NCBI GenBank assembly: GCA_945786965.1
Contig: CALZFZ010000157.1
Coordinates: 1-34,670 of the forward strand
Direction of reading: 5' to 3'
Length of the DNA stretch: 34,670 nucleotides
Source of the DNA: an uncultured Muriicola sp.
GTDB lineage: Bacteria > Bacteroidota > Bacteroidia > Flavobacteriales > Flavobacteriaceae
Below, piece by piece: positions 18,386 to 26,111 of this stretch (positions within the stretch are counted from its first letter, which is position 1; the number at the start of each line of letters is the position of its first letter). The notes below the pieces were generated by a model. The model was not told the DNA's origin. It made no database searches and saw nothing but the letters and a program-made list of their open reading frames with translations. Made by a program: the position numbers and the translations under genes.

Positions 18386-19252
18386 TTGAACTTAATAGAA
18401 ATTCCACGGGTTTCCAACTTAACTAAACATACGTTTTTAGAGGATTATCTAAAACCTCAAAAGCCTGTGGTTATTGAAAATTGTATAAAGGATTGGCCGG
18501 CGTATTCAAAATGGAACCTGGATTATATCAAGAATGCGGCTGGCCAAAAAATAGTTCCTTTGTACGATAACAGGCCGGTAGATTACAAAGAAGGTTTTAA
18601 CGAGCCTCATGCCCGAATGAAGATGAAAGACTACATAGATCTGCTTAAACGGGAACCTACAAAATATCGTATCTTTTTATGGAACGTAATAAAGGAAGTT
18701 CCTGAATTACAGAAGGATTTTAAGTATCCGGACTTCGGCATTCCGTTAATGAAAGGCCTTCCAATGCTATTTTTTGGAGGTCGGGATTCCTATACCTTTA
18801 TGCATTATGATATTGATCTGGCAAACATTTTCCACTTTCACTTCGATGGTAAAAAAGAATGCATCCTCTTTCCGCAATCAGAGAATAAATATTTGTATAA
18901 AGTGCCTCATTCCCTGATCACTCATGAAAAAATAGACTTTTCAAATCCTGATCTGGAGAAATGGCCAGCATTAAAGCATGCAACCGGGTATAAGACTCAA
19001 TTAAAACACGGAGAAGTGCTCTATATGCCTGAAGGTTATTGGCATTATATGAAGTATATAACACCCGGATTCTCAATGAGCCTAAGATCCGTTGCGCGTA
19101 ACCCAATGCGCTTGAGTAAGGCATTGTACAACGTTTTTTTTATGCGCCATTTTGATAATGGCATGCGACGCCTCAAAGGACAACAATGGATCGAATGGAA
19201 AAACCAACAAGCGATCGTAAGAACTAAAAAGGCAATTAAAGAAACCTTGTAG
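18386..19252 (+). CDS. JmjC-like cupin (cupin_8) protein, putative Fe(II)/2-oxoglutarate oxygenase
   Basis: A 288-residue protein with the start KHTFLEDYLKPQKPVVIENCI typical of cupin_8/JmjC-like proteins. Metal-site candidates are His and Asp in YTFMHYDIDLANIFHFHFDG and the distal His in EVLYMPEGYWHYMKYI, giving the H-x-D...H triad that would hold Fe(II). It probably hydroxylates a protein or RNA side group; the substrate is unknown. The start is a TTG: an in-frame TAG lies just upstream and the next ATG is deep in the domain. It follows bioB by 75 bases and has a possible promoter of its own. A biotin role is not established. Confidence 0.8.
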   Translation: MNLIEIPRVSNLTKHTFLEDYLKPQKPVVIENCIKDWPAYSKWNLDYIKNAAGQKIVPLYDNRPVDYKEGFNEPHARMKMKDYIDLLKREPTKYRIFLWNVIKEVPELQKDFKYPDFGIPLMKGLPMLFFGGRDSYTFMHYDIDLANIFHFHFDGKKECILFPQSENKYLYKVPHSLITHEKIDFSNPDLEKWPALKHATGYKTQLKHGEVLYMPEGYWHYMKYITPGFSMSLRSVARNPMRLSKALYNVFFMRHFDNGMRRLKGQQWIEWKNQQAIVRTKKAIKETL

Positions 19253-19291
19253 TCGACCATGATTTTCCTCAGGTCGCGATACATCCTACAA

Positions 19292-19768
19292 CTATTTTAT
19301 TAAGGTAGAAACCAGCTCATAAACCAGGTGACTTTCCCATCCACGATATAGGAGATAATCGGCCAGTTTCCTTTTTTTCTGATTTTTTTTCTGGCCTTGT
19401 AACTGGTCGACCTTTTTTTTTGCAAGGGCTTCCAACTTAGAATGATATACCGAATCATCGATTTCTTTTAAAGCACTTTTAATAGAATATGCGGATATCT
19501 TTCGAAGCTTTAATTCATTGGTAATTCTAATACGCCCCCAATTTTTAATATTGAATTTACCACGGGCGAAACTTTTTGCAAAGCGCTCTTCGTTTAAATA
19601 ATCTTTCTGAATCAAATGTGCCATGATGTGATCTATCGCTTCCGGGATCATAGACATATCCTTTAATTTTCTAATTACGTCCTGGTGGCAACGTTCCTGG
19701 TATGCACAGTAATACTCGGCTTTTTTAATAGCGTCTGTTAGGGTATATGTCTTTTGGAGCCGCTTCAT
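19292..19768 (-). CDS. recX: Regulatory protein RecX
   Basis: A 158-residue RecA-binding modulator that caps or destabilises RecA filaments. It is nearly all alpha-helical with three repeats of the RecX three-helix type, for example DAIKKAEYYCAYQERCHQDVIRKL, YLNEERFAKSFARGKFNIKNWG and a lysine-rich stretch KKVDQLQGQKKNQKKRKLADYLLYRGW. No recA is nearby, as is common in this phylum. The gene is convergent with the cupin gene (39-base gap) and 46 bases after the glycosidase-like gene on the same strand, so they could share a transcript. Confidence 0.9.
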   Translation of the reverse strand: MKRLQKTYTLTDAIKKAEYYCAYQERCHQDVIRKLKDMSMIPEAIDHIMAHLIQKDYLNEERFAKSFARGKFNIKNWGRIRITNELKLRKISAYSIKSALKEIDDSVYHSKLEALAKKKVDQLQGQKKNQKKRKLADYLLYRGWESHLVYELVSTLIK

Positions 19769-19814
19769 TAAAAAAATAATAGGGGATAAAAAGTACGGGT
19801 GATCTCTAAATACA

Positions 19815-22202
19815 TTATTTCATGATTTTTTTTACCTCCAGTGTGATATCGGAAGAACTAAAAATGATCTCTTTATCAGAAGTACTTTGTTTCAGGCCTT
19901 CCTTAAATTCAAAGTTAGATCTACCATCATTGGAAAAAACCAGGTCTATGGTCCATTCCGTATTGGTTTGCGTAACAATAACAGTGGTTTTATCATCGGT
20001 TTTATTATAGGTTATAGAGATCTTATTGTCCGCAATAACTACATTTTCGAGCGAAGCACTGTTCCATTCGCTGGGCATCTGCAATTGAATACGAACTCTT
20101 TTTTCAGCGGCTTTCGGATGTATCCCAAAAAATTGATGTACAATAGGTATTGCAAAAGCATAGATATTCCAGGCCTGGGTAATCATCCCATAATCCGGGG
20201 AAACCTCATACATACTTCCGGGAAGGGCATAGCTAAAAGTGCGGGACATGCGTTTTAGATAATTTAGGGCTTTATCCGGATTGCCATAGTTGTTCTCAGC
20301 AATAGCCTGTACACCCGTCGGAAGAGTCATCACAGCGCCGGTATAGGAAAACAGTTTACTTCCTTTAAAAGATCCATCATCCGAGCCTGCAGATTCATCC
20401 CTGTCAATGCCGGTAACAAACATCCCATAGGGATTCACAAATTTTTCAGCCGTACGTAAAGCGCGTTCTGCCTTGGGGCTATCTGCAATATTCATCTCCA
20501 TAGGGGTGTTTACAACCCAGTTATGATGAAGTACAAAGGGCCTTGAGTAATCAGAGGGATTCTTTAGAATAGCTTTTCTTGTCTGTTCTAATTCTGCGAT
20601 CGCCCATGGCTTATTCAGCGTATCTGCCCTAACAATGGCATCGTCAATTAAATGCAAAGCCTGTTCATCGGTTCCAATAAAATCTGCATAAGAATTAAAT
20701 TCCTCGGACCAAAATTCGTTGTTAATTTTTAACTTTAAGGTTTTCGCCAATTCCTCATATTCCTGAGCGAGACCTGCGTCTCCCAATTCCCTGGCTATTT
20801 TGCCAGCATCTTCAAAAGCCCGTTGTGTATAGGCCGCAACATCTATCATTTCACTGTCCAATCCGTGAATTTCCATCATGCCAAAGCCATCCGGAAATAA
20901 ATTGTTGTTGGCATCGTTCTCTGACATCAGCCAATGCAGCCCTTTTTTTATTGTAGGAAAATATTTGATTAAGAAATCACGATCCCCATTCCATTGATAT
21001 ATTTCCCAGACTAGCGAAGCAAATTGCGGGGTTTCGTTAATATTTCCTTTATTGAACACAGCGCCATTGGTTGACATTTCATGGATTATACGCCCGTTGC
21101 CATTAACCGCATTTGAAACACTGTCTATTAACCGTATCGTGCTATATACTGCATCGGCCTGGCCAATGGCCATATACCCCCTAAGGGCGTATTCACTATC
21201 CACTCCAAACCACCAGGGATAGTCCGGAATTCCCGCGGTAATTCCCGTTCCAATTTCCGGAACAGTCCGGATCAGCCAGTCAGAATTGTATTTGAGCCAC
21301 TCAAATGTTTCCCCCAATTGTTTATCAGGGATGGTCAGCTTGGAAAGAGAGGCCAGGATCTCATAGCGTTGTTGTTTCTCATTAAAGAGTCTGATACTGT
21401 TTTTTTGGATGTGTTTAAAGGTATTTTGTACCGCTGCTTTAGAAATATAGGACCCTGCAATGGTAAAATTCACCATCGCGCTTGCATTGGGCGCCAAGGA
21501 AAGACTATACGTGGTACTGCCTGTAAACCCATTACCCAAATCATCCATCGCAGTATGCGTTTCAGGAGCAAGGTTGGCACCGAACATAACATACCAGGGG
21601 TTTTCATCATCTTTTACAAACCAGGCCTTAAAAGAACTATCAAAGGAGCCTTTATCTTCATGATCTATCATATTGGTGCGCTCTCCCAGCCAAACCGGCC
21701 TTAAATCTGTGTGTCCCGTAAACCGGAAATTAATTTTCCGTTCTTTTTCAGAACGGTTGGTGATCTGGTATTGAATAAGAATACCTTCTGTCCCATCCGG
21801 AACAAATTGAAATCGTTCCACTTGAAGCTTCATATCCTTAAGATCATACAAATGGCTATTTGTAAAAGGATAATTCTTAAATGATGTGGCTTTATCCAGC
21901 GTAATTTCCTGATCTCCTATTATAAGTTGAGCCTCAAAACCATCCATTAATTTAATGGGGTGGTCCCAAATTCCACCCATTTCTCCTTTAACATGCCAAC
22001 CAATTTCGGGAAAACTGCCATCCTGATGCCCTACCATATACAATCGGTCTCCCGCGGTAACATAAGGAGAATTCAAATAAGCACTTTTACCGCTAATAGC
22101 AGGGGCATCTTCCAAAAGGGCAGACATATTTATGGTATCCTGCTTGTTACAGGAGCAAACAAGGAGACTTATGATAAGGTATTTAATAGATGAAAATTTC
22201 AC
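19815..22202 (-). CDS. Glycogen-debranching-like (alpha/alpha)6 glycosidase lipoprotein
   Basis: 795 residues with a GTG start and a lipobox ending at Cys18 (LLVCSC, then NKQD), so an exported lipoprotein. The first ~300 residues are beta-rich (DGFEAQLIIGDQEITLD), and the rest looks like an alpha-toroid catalytic domain with AGIPDYPWWFGVDSEYALRG and FPDGFGMMEIHGLDSEMIDVAAY. These motifs recall amylo-alpha-1,6-glucosidase / GH15-like families. Candidate acids are the Asp in GIPDYPWW and the Glu in MMEIHG. No other carbohydrate-use gene, SusC/SusD pair or regulator is adjacent, so the substrate is unknown; an alpha-glucan is a guess. The gene lies between recX and RNase G and seems unlinked to either. 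Confidence 0.65.
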   Translation of the reverse strand: MKFSSIKYLIISLLVCSCNKQDTINMSALLEDAPAISGKSAYLNSPYVTAGDRLYMVGHQDGSFPEIGWHVKGEMGGIWDHPIKLMDGFEAQLIIGDQEITLDKATSFKNYPFTNSHLYDLKDMKLQVERFQFVPDGTEGILIQYQITNRSEKERKINFRFTGHTDLRPVWLGERTNMIDHEDKGSFDSSFKAWFVKDDENPWYVMFGANLAPETHTAMDDLGNGFTGSTTYSLSLAPNASAMVNFTIAGSYISKAAVQNTFKHIQKNSIRLFNEKQQRYEILASLSKLTIPDKQLGETFEWLKYNSDWLIRTVPEIGTGITAGIPDYPWWFGVDSEYALRGYMAIGQADAVYSTIRLIDSVSNAVNGNGRIIHEMSTNGAVFNKGNINETPQFASLVWEIYQWNGDRDFLIKYFPTIKKGLHWLMSENDANNNLFPDGFGMMEIHGLDSEMIDVAAYTQRAFEDAGKIARELGDAGLAQEYEELAKTLKLKINNEFWSEEFNSYADFIGTDEQALHLIDDAIVRADTLNKPWAIAELEQTRKAILKNPSDYSRPFVLHHNWVVNTPMEMNIADSPKAERALRTAEKFVNPYGMFVTGIDRDESAGSDDGSFKGSKLFSYTGAVMTLPTGVQAIAENNYGNPDKALNYLKRMSRTFSYALPGSMYEVSPDYGMITQAWNIYAFAIPIVHQFFGIHPKAAEKRVRIQLQMPSEWNSASLENVVIADNKISITYNKTDDKTTVIVTQTNTEWTIDLVFSNDGRSNFEFKEGLKQSTSDKEIIFSSSDITLEVKKIMK

Positions 22203-22315
22203 GTTGGGAACGTATTTTAAATTTCTGATTACTGCTAATTTAAAGAATTAGTACATAATCAAGATTTATAAGGATAATTACTTATAGGAGAGAGAAAGAT
22301 CACTATAAAAAGGAC

Positions 22316-22352
22316 AAAAAAAAAGCGACTCCGTTAGGAAGCCGCTTTTTTT
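22316..22352 (-). terminator. Terminator of RNase G gene
   Basis: On the minus strand GCGGCTTCC (22345-22337), TAAC and GGAGTCGC (22332-22325) form a stem with two G-T pairs, followed by a run of nine T residues. It begins 6 bases beyond the RNase G stop codon. Confidence 0.8.
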
Positions 22353-23898
22353 AGATTATTGCTTTACCGTCTTTGTCTTTAAAACGGTAATCAAGGTATG
22401 TATAAGCATCCCTTGGTTGAATTTTTATCCATTTCCTATGTTCCAAAAACCATTTGGATCGAATGGATGGAAACCCTTTGGTGAGATAGGCAGCAATAAA
22501 AGGGTGTGTATTTAACACAATTCCTTTTTCTTTTGCCGAGCTCTTTAAAATATGTTCCAGATCGACATTTATTTTTTCGATCAGTACAATAGGGGCTTCA
22601 ACCTCCTGATTGCTACCACTGGGATTTTCCTCCGTGGTTTTGATGTTTACCTCTGGCCTAACTCGTTGTCTGGTAATCTGTACCAAACCAAACTTGCTGG
22701 GCGGTAAAATCTTATGCTTGGCCCTGTCGTCTTTCATTTCATTCCTTAAATGATCAAAAAGCTTCCTTCTGTGTTCAGACTTTACCATATCGATAAAATC
22801 GATTACGATAATTCCTCCCATATCACGCAGTCTTAATTGTCTGGCGATTTCAGCTGCGGCAAGCATATTTACCTCTAGGGCCGTGTCTTCCTGATTGTTT
22901 GCTTTGTTAGAACGGTTGCCGCTATTTACATCAATAACATGCAATGCTTCCGTATGTTCAATTACCAGGTAGGCTCCTTTACTCATGGACGCTGTACGTC
23001 CAAATGAGGTTTTAATTTGTCTCTCGATCCCAAATTTTTCAAAAATAGGGACTTGAGAACTGTACAACTTTACAATGGATTCTTTATCCGGTGCAATCTC
23101 ATGCACATAATCCTTAAGTTGGTTATAAAGCGTTTCGTCATCCACATGAATCCCTGTGAAGGTATCATTAAAAACATCCCTCAATATGGAGGAGGCTCTG
23201 TTGACCTCTACAAGTACTTTGGATGGTGTAGGCGCTCTATACAATTTCTTACACATTGCTGTCCATTTGTTCAGCAAGTTTTGAAGATCTTTATCCAGCT
23301 CTGCTACTTTTTTGCCTTCTGCAACGGTCCTTATAATGACCCCAAATCCTTTTGGCTTAATACTCTTTATGAGTCTTTTAAGCCGGTCCTTTTCTTCATT
23401 GCTTTCTATTTTTTGCGAAACAGAAACACGATCTGAAAATGGAACCATCACCAAATATCGACCAGCGATAGATAACTCCGAACTAATTCGGGGTCCTTTG
23501 GTAGAAATGGGTTCTTTTACTATTTGAACCATAAGCGTTTGATTGGCCTTGATCACATTATTAATGGTACCATGCTTATCAATATCTTTTTCTAATGGAA
23601 AATTCTTTAGGGAAAAGTCTTTAAGTCTCCCCGTACTTACACTTTTAACAAACTTCAACATCGACAATAACTGGGGCCCAAGGTCGTGATAATGCAAAAA
23701 GGCATCTTTTTCATACCCAACATTTACAAATGCTGCATTAAGACCCGTAACAGGCTTTCGAACCTTGGCGATTAAAACATCTCCAACGTTGAAATTATGG
23801 TCATTTTCGTCTTTGTGAAGTTCAATAAGTTTTCCATCCTTTAATAAGGCAAAATCGACGGCAGCGGAATCGGATCTTACGATTAATTCTCTATTCAC
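22351..23898 (-). CDS. rng: Ribonuclease G (RNase E/G family)
   Basis: A single-strand endoribonuclease for rRNA maturation and mRNA decay. From the GTG at 23898 the protein is 515 residues and begins MNRELIVRSDSAAVDFALL, which fits flavobacterial homologues better than the TTG three codons upstream. An S1-like domain is near the N terminus (VGDVLIAKVRKPVTGLNAAFVNVG). The catalytic aspartates are Asp323 in HVIDVNSGNR and Asp367 in GGIIVIDFIDM. The CPxC zinc-link that pairs subunits in E. coli RNase E/G is absent: the region after ITRQRVRPEV has no cysteine, and the whole protein has only one (WTAMCKK). It follows the mS38-like and HU genes on the same strand. Confidence 0.95.
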   Translation of the reverse strand: MNRELIVRSDSAAVDFALLKDGKLIELHKDENDHNFNVGDVLIAKVRKPVTGLNAAFVNVGYEKDAFLHYHDLGPQLLSMLKFVKSVSTGRLKDFSLKNFPLEKDIDKHGTINNVIKANQTLMVQIVKEPISTKGPRISSELSIAGRYLVMVPFSDRVSVSQKIESNEEKDRLKRLIKSIKPKGFGVIIRTVAEGKKVAELDKDLQNLLNKWTAMCKKLYRAPTPSKVLVEVNRASSILRDVFNDTFTGIHVDDETLYNQLKDYVHEIAPDKESIVKLYSSQVPIFEKFGIERQIKTSFGRTASMSKGAYLVIEHTEALHVIDVNSGNRSNKANNQEDTALEVNMLAAAEIARQLRLRDMGGIIVIDFIDMVKSEHRRKLFDHLRNEMKDDRAKHKILPPSKFGLVQITRQRVRPEVNIKTTEENPSGSNQEVEAPIVLIEKINVDLEHILKSSAKEKGIVLNTHPFIAAYLTKGFPSIRSKWFLEHRKWIKIQPRDAYTYLDYRFKDKDGKAII

Positions 23899-24013
23899 CT
23901 GAATCAATTTTTATCCCGCACTTTGCGAGATGGATTAAACATTAGTTATAACAGGTTGTATAAACCCGTCGAAATCCTCTTATGAATTTCTATGTCAATG
24001 AACGTATAAAATG

Positions 24014-24040
24014 AAAAAGTAGTTATCTAAACTACTTTTT
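24014..24040 (-). terminator. Hairpin at the end of the HU / mS38-like transcript
   Basis: AAAAAGTAGTT (24014-24024) and AACTACTTTTT (24030-24040) pair exactly around a 5-base loop. Read on the minus strand it ends in five T residues just after the mS38-like gene, whose stop codon lies within the stem. It may terminate or attenuate before rng. The same symmetry would also work on the plus strand. Confidence 0.6.
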
Positions 24041-24121
24041 CTTGTGGCGGTTGGCTCTTCTGCGCTTTTTTCGCTTGTGTGTGGCCACCTTATGTCTTTT
24101 TCTTTTTTTACCACTCGGCAT
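24032..24121 (-). CDS. 29-residue mS38/bS22-type small ribosomal protein
   Basis: The minus strand encodes MPSGKKRKRHKV followed by ATHKRKKRRRANRHKKK and a TAG stop: 29 residues, 19 of them Lys, Arg or His, and no acidic residue. It matches the very short, conserved Bacteroidota protein now named AURKAIP1/COX24-domain protein, relative of mitochondrial mS38 and mycobacterial bS22, which sits on the small ribosomal subunit. It lies 24 bases after the HU gene and before rng, the position it has in other flavobacteria as I recall. It is under 100 bases and easily missed by gene finders. Confidence 0.88.
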   Translation of the reverse strand: MPSGKKRKRHKVATHKRKKRRRANRHKKK

Positions 24122-24145
24122 AAAACTCTTATTTAATTTCGGTTA

Positions 24146-24436
24146 TTATTTAACTTGTACGTTACTTTTTACACCCTCTACAAAAACTTTGGCAGGTTTA
24201 AATGCCGGTATATTGTGAGCAGGTATTTTAATCGTAGTATTTTTAGAAATATTTCTACCTGTTTTTTCTGCACGTGTTTTAATAATGAAACTTCCAAAAC
24301 CTCTGAGGTATACATTATCTCCATTTTCAAGGGAGGTTTTCACCTCTTCCATAAATGTTTCAACAGTTGCTTGTACATCACCTTTTTCTATTCCCAGTTT
24401 TTCTGAGATCTTAGATACGATATCTGCTTTCGTCAT
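24146..24436 (-). CDS. HU/IHF-family DNA-binding protein
   Basis: A 96-residue nucleoid protein that bends DNA as a dimer. The family signature is GFGSFIIKTRAEKTGRNISKN, then TTIKIPAHNIPAFKPAKVFVE, with the proline-tipped beta arm. The N terminus MTKADIVSKISEKLGI is the usual helical dimerisation part. It begins an apparent unit with the mS38-like gene and rng. The promoter region towards mutY is shared and divergent. Confidence 0.97.
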   Translation of the reverse strand: MTKADIVSKISEKLGIEKGDVQATVETFMEEVKTSLENGDNVYLRGFGSFIIKTRAEKTGRNISKNTTIKIPAHNIPAFKPAKVFVEGVKSNVQVK

Positions 24437-24472
24437 GTTTGTGTTTAGTTAATCTGTTATTTTTCAGGCTTG

Positions 24473-24480
24473 CAAATATA
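24473..24480 (-). promoter_or_regulatory. Candidate -7 box of the HU gene
   Basis: Read on the minus strand it is TATATTTG, followed by C, a TAnnTTTG match 37 bases before the ATG. No TTG at -33. HU is usually highly expressed, so a promoter here is expected. Confidence 0.45.
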
Positions 24481-24556
24481 TAAATATTATTCATTCTTTT
24501 ATCCTAAAGAGCTAATTTTAAGTCTTTAAAACGTTACTTTTATGCTCATTATTGGC

Positions 24557-25603
24557 ATGAACACTTTCTCTCAAACTATTCTTCACTGGTATTCAAAAAA
24601 CAAAAGGTCGCTTCCATGGCGAAAAACAAACGACCCTTATAAGATCTGGCTTTCTGAAATTATGCTCCAACAGACAAGGGTTGCCCAGGGACTACCCTAT
24701 TACAAAAAGTTTATTGAAAAGTATCCCAGCGTACAGGATTTGGCTTTGGCCAAAGAGGAAGAGGTCCTGAAACTATGGCAGGGACTGGGCTACTATTCAC
24801 GAGCCAGAAATCTTCATGCAACGGCCAAATTGGTAACTTCCCAGTTCCAGGGAAATTTTCCTAAATCTTATGATGAACTTATAAAATTAAAAGGTATTGG
24901 CGATTATACCGCAAGTGCCATTTCATCTATTTGCTTTGGGGAAGCACAGCCTGTGGTAGACGGTAATGTTTACAGGGTTTTAGCAAGATATTTTGGTATT
25001 GATCTTCCTGCCAATTCTTCAAAGGGGATAAAATACTTCAAAGATTTGGCGGTCGAAGTTATGGACTTTAAAAACATTGGCGCATACAATCAGGGTATCA
25101 TGGAATTTGGAGCAATGCAGTGCACACCACAAAACCCTGATTGTGATTCCTGTCCATTAAACATGAGTTGTTATGCCAAGCTACAGAATAAGATTAGTGA
25201 GCTTCCTGTAAAAATAAAAAAATCCAAAGTTAAAATACGTCACTTCAACTATCTGGTTTTAATGGATAAGAACAGGAATACTGTATTAAATAAAAGAAAC
25301 GGTAAAGGAATATGGCAAAACCTATACGAATTTCCATTAATTGAGTCAGCCAATCCTTTAAAAGAGCAGGAATTACTTGCCAAAATAGAAAACTTAGAAG
25401 AAATAGAGATAAAGAAGGTGTTTCCCTGGCATCAACAGGCTGTAATCCATAAATTATCGCATCAGCACCTGAAAACACGGTTTTGGATCGTAGAAACAAA
25501 TCAGGATCTTAAGAATGGTTTTCCAATTAAGAGGTTAGAAGATTATCCTGTCCCGGTATTGATCGCAGATTTCATAGAAACATTTAAAAATTCGTACTTT
25601 TGA
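24557..25603 (+). CDS. mutY: A/G-specific adenine glycosylase
   Basis: Removes adenine mispaired with 8-oxoguanine. From the ATG at 24557 (MNTFSQTILHWYSKNKRSLPWR) it has 348 residues; the in-frame ATG at 24542 adds five residues unlike the family. The catalytic Glu34 is in WLSEIMLQQTRV, the helix-hairpin-helix is LKGIGDYTASAIS (111-123) and Asp135 is in VVDGNVYR. The 4Fe-4S loop is C189-x6-C196-x2-C199-x5-C205. A C-terminal NUDIX-like (MutT-like) domain follows (GIWQNLYEFPLIE). It starts the plus-strand group mutY-ssb-gldE-gldD. Confidence 0.97.
   Translation: MNTFSQTILHWYSKNKRSLPWRKTNDPYKIWLSEIMLQQTRVAQGLPYYKKFIEKYPSVQDLALAKEEEVLKLWQGLGYYSRARNLHATAKLVTSQFQGNFPKSYDELIKLKGIGDYTASAISSICFGEAQPVVDGNVYRVLARYFGIDLPANSSKGIKYFKDLAVEVMDFKNIGAYNQGIMEFGAMQCTPQNPDCDSCPLNMSCYAKLQNKISELPVKIKKSKVKIRHFNYLVLMDKNRNTVLNKRNGKGIWQNLYEFPLIESANPLKEQELLAKIENLEEIEIKKVFPWHQQAVIHKLSHQHLKTRFWIVETNQDLKNGFPIKRLEDYPVPVLIADFIETFKNSYF
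25595..25602 (+). promoter_or_regulatory. Candidate -7 box of ssb
   Basis: TACTTTTG matches TAnnTTTG and runs into the mutY stop codon. It predicts a transcript start about 12 bases before the ssb ATG. No TTG at -33. Confidence 0.4.
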
Positions 25604-25617
25604 CCTAAATAAATATC

Positions 25618-26088
25618 ATGAGCGGAACATTAAATAAAGTGATGCTAATTGGGCATCTGGGTGACGAAGTAAAAATGCATTATTTTGAAGGTGGTAATTG
25701 TATCGGACGCTTTCCGATCGCGACCAATGAAACCTACACGAATAAGCAAACCGGGGAAAAAGTGACCAATACAGAGTGGCACAATATTGTAGTTCGCAAT
25801 AAGGCTGCAGAGATATGCGAAAAGTATTTAAGCAAGGGAGATAAATTATACGTGGAAGGACGCCTTAAAACACGCCAATGGCAGGGAGAAGATGGCGCTT
25901 CCAGATATACTACCGAAATTCATGTACAAGATTTTACTTTCCTAACTACCAAACAGGGTAGTATGGATCATGATTCTCAGGCAGCATCAAAAAACGTTCC
26001 CAGGGCCACTGCAAAAACAGTCCAGAATAAACCTGAGCAACCTGCCTCTGTTCCAGAGACTGAACAGGACGATGATTTGCCATTTTGA
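25618..26088 (+). CDS. ssb: Single-stranded DNA-binding protein
   Basis: A 156-residue protein that coats single-stranded DNA. The OB-fold occupies about residues 1-110 (LNKVMLIGHLGDEVKMHYFEG, TEWHNIVVRNKAAEICEKYL, LYVEGRLKTRQW). A flexible linker leads to the acidic tip DDDLPF that binds partner proteins. It follows mutY by 14 bases and precedes gldE by 23, so a shared transcript is likely; a -7-like box also lies at the mutY stop. Confidence 0.97.
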   Translation: MSGTLNKVMLIGHLGDEVKMHYFEGGNCIGRFPIATNETYTNKQTGEKVTNTEWHNIVVRNKAAEICEKYLSKGDKLYVEGRLKTRQWQGEDGASRYTTEIHVQDFTFLTTKQGSMDHDSQAASKNVPRATAKTVQNKPEQPASVPETEQDDDLPF

Positions 26089-26111
26089 TTTTATAAATAA
26101 TAAAATATCGC

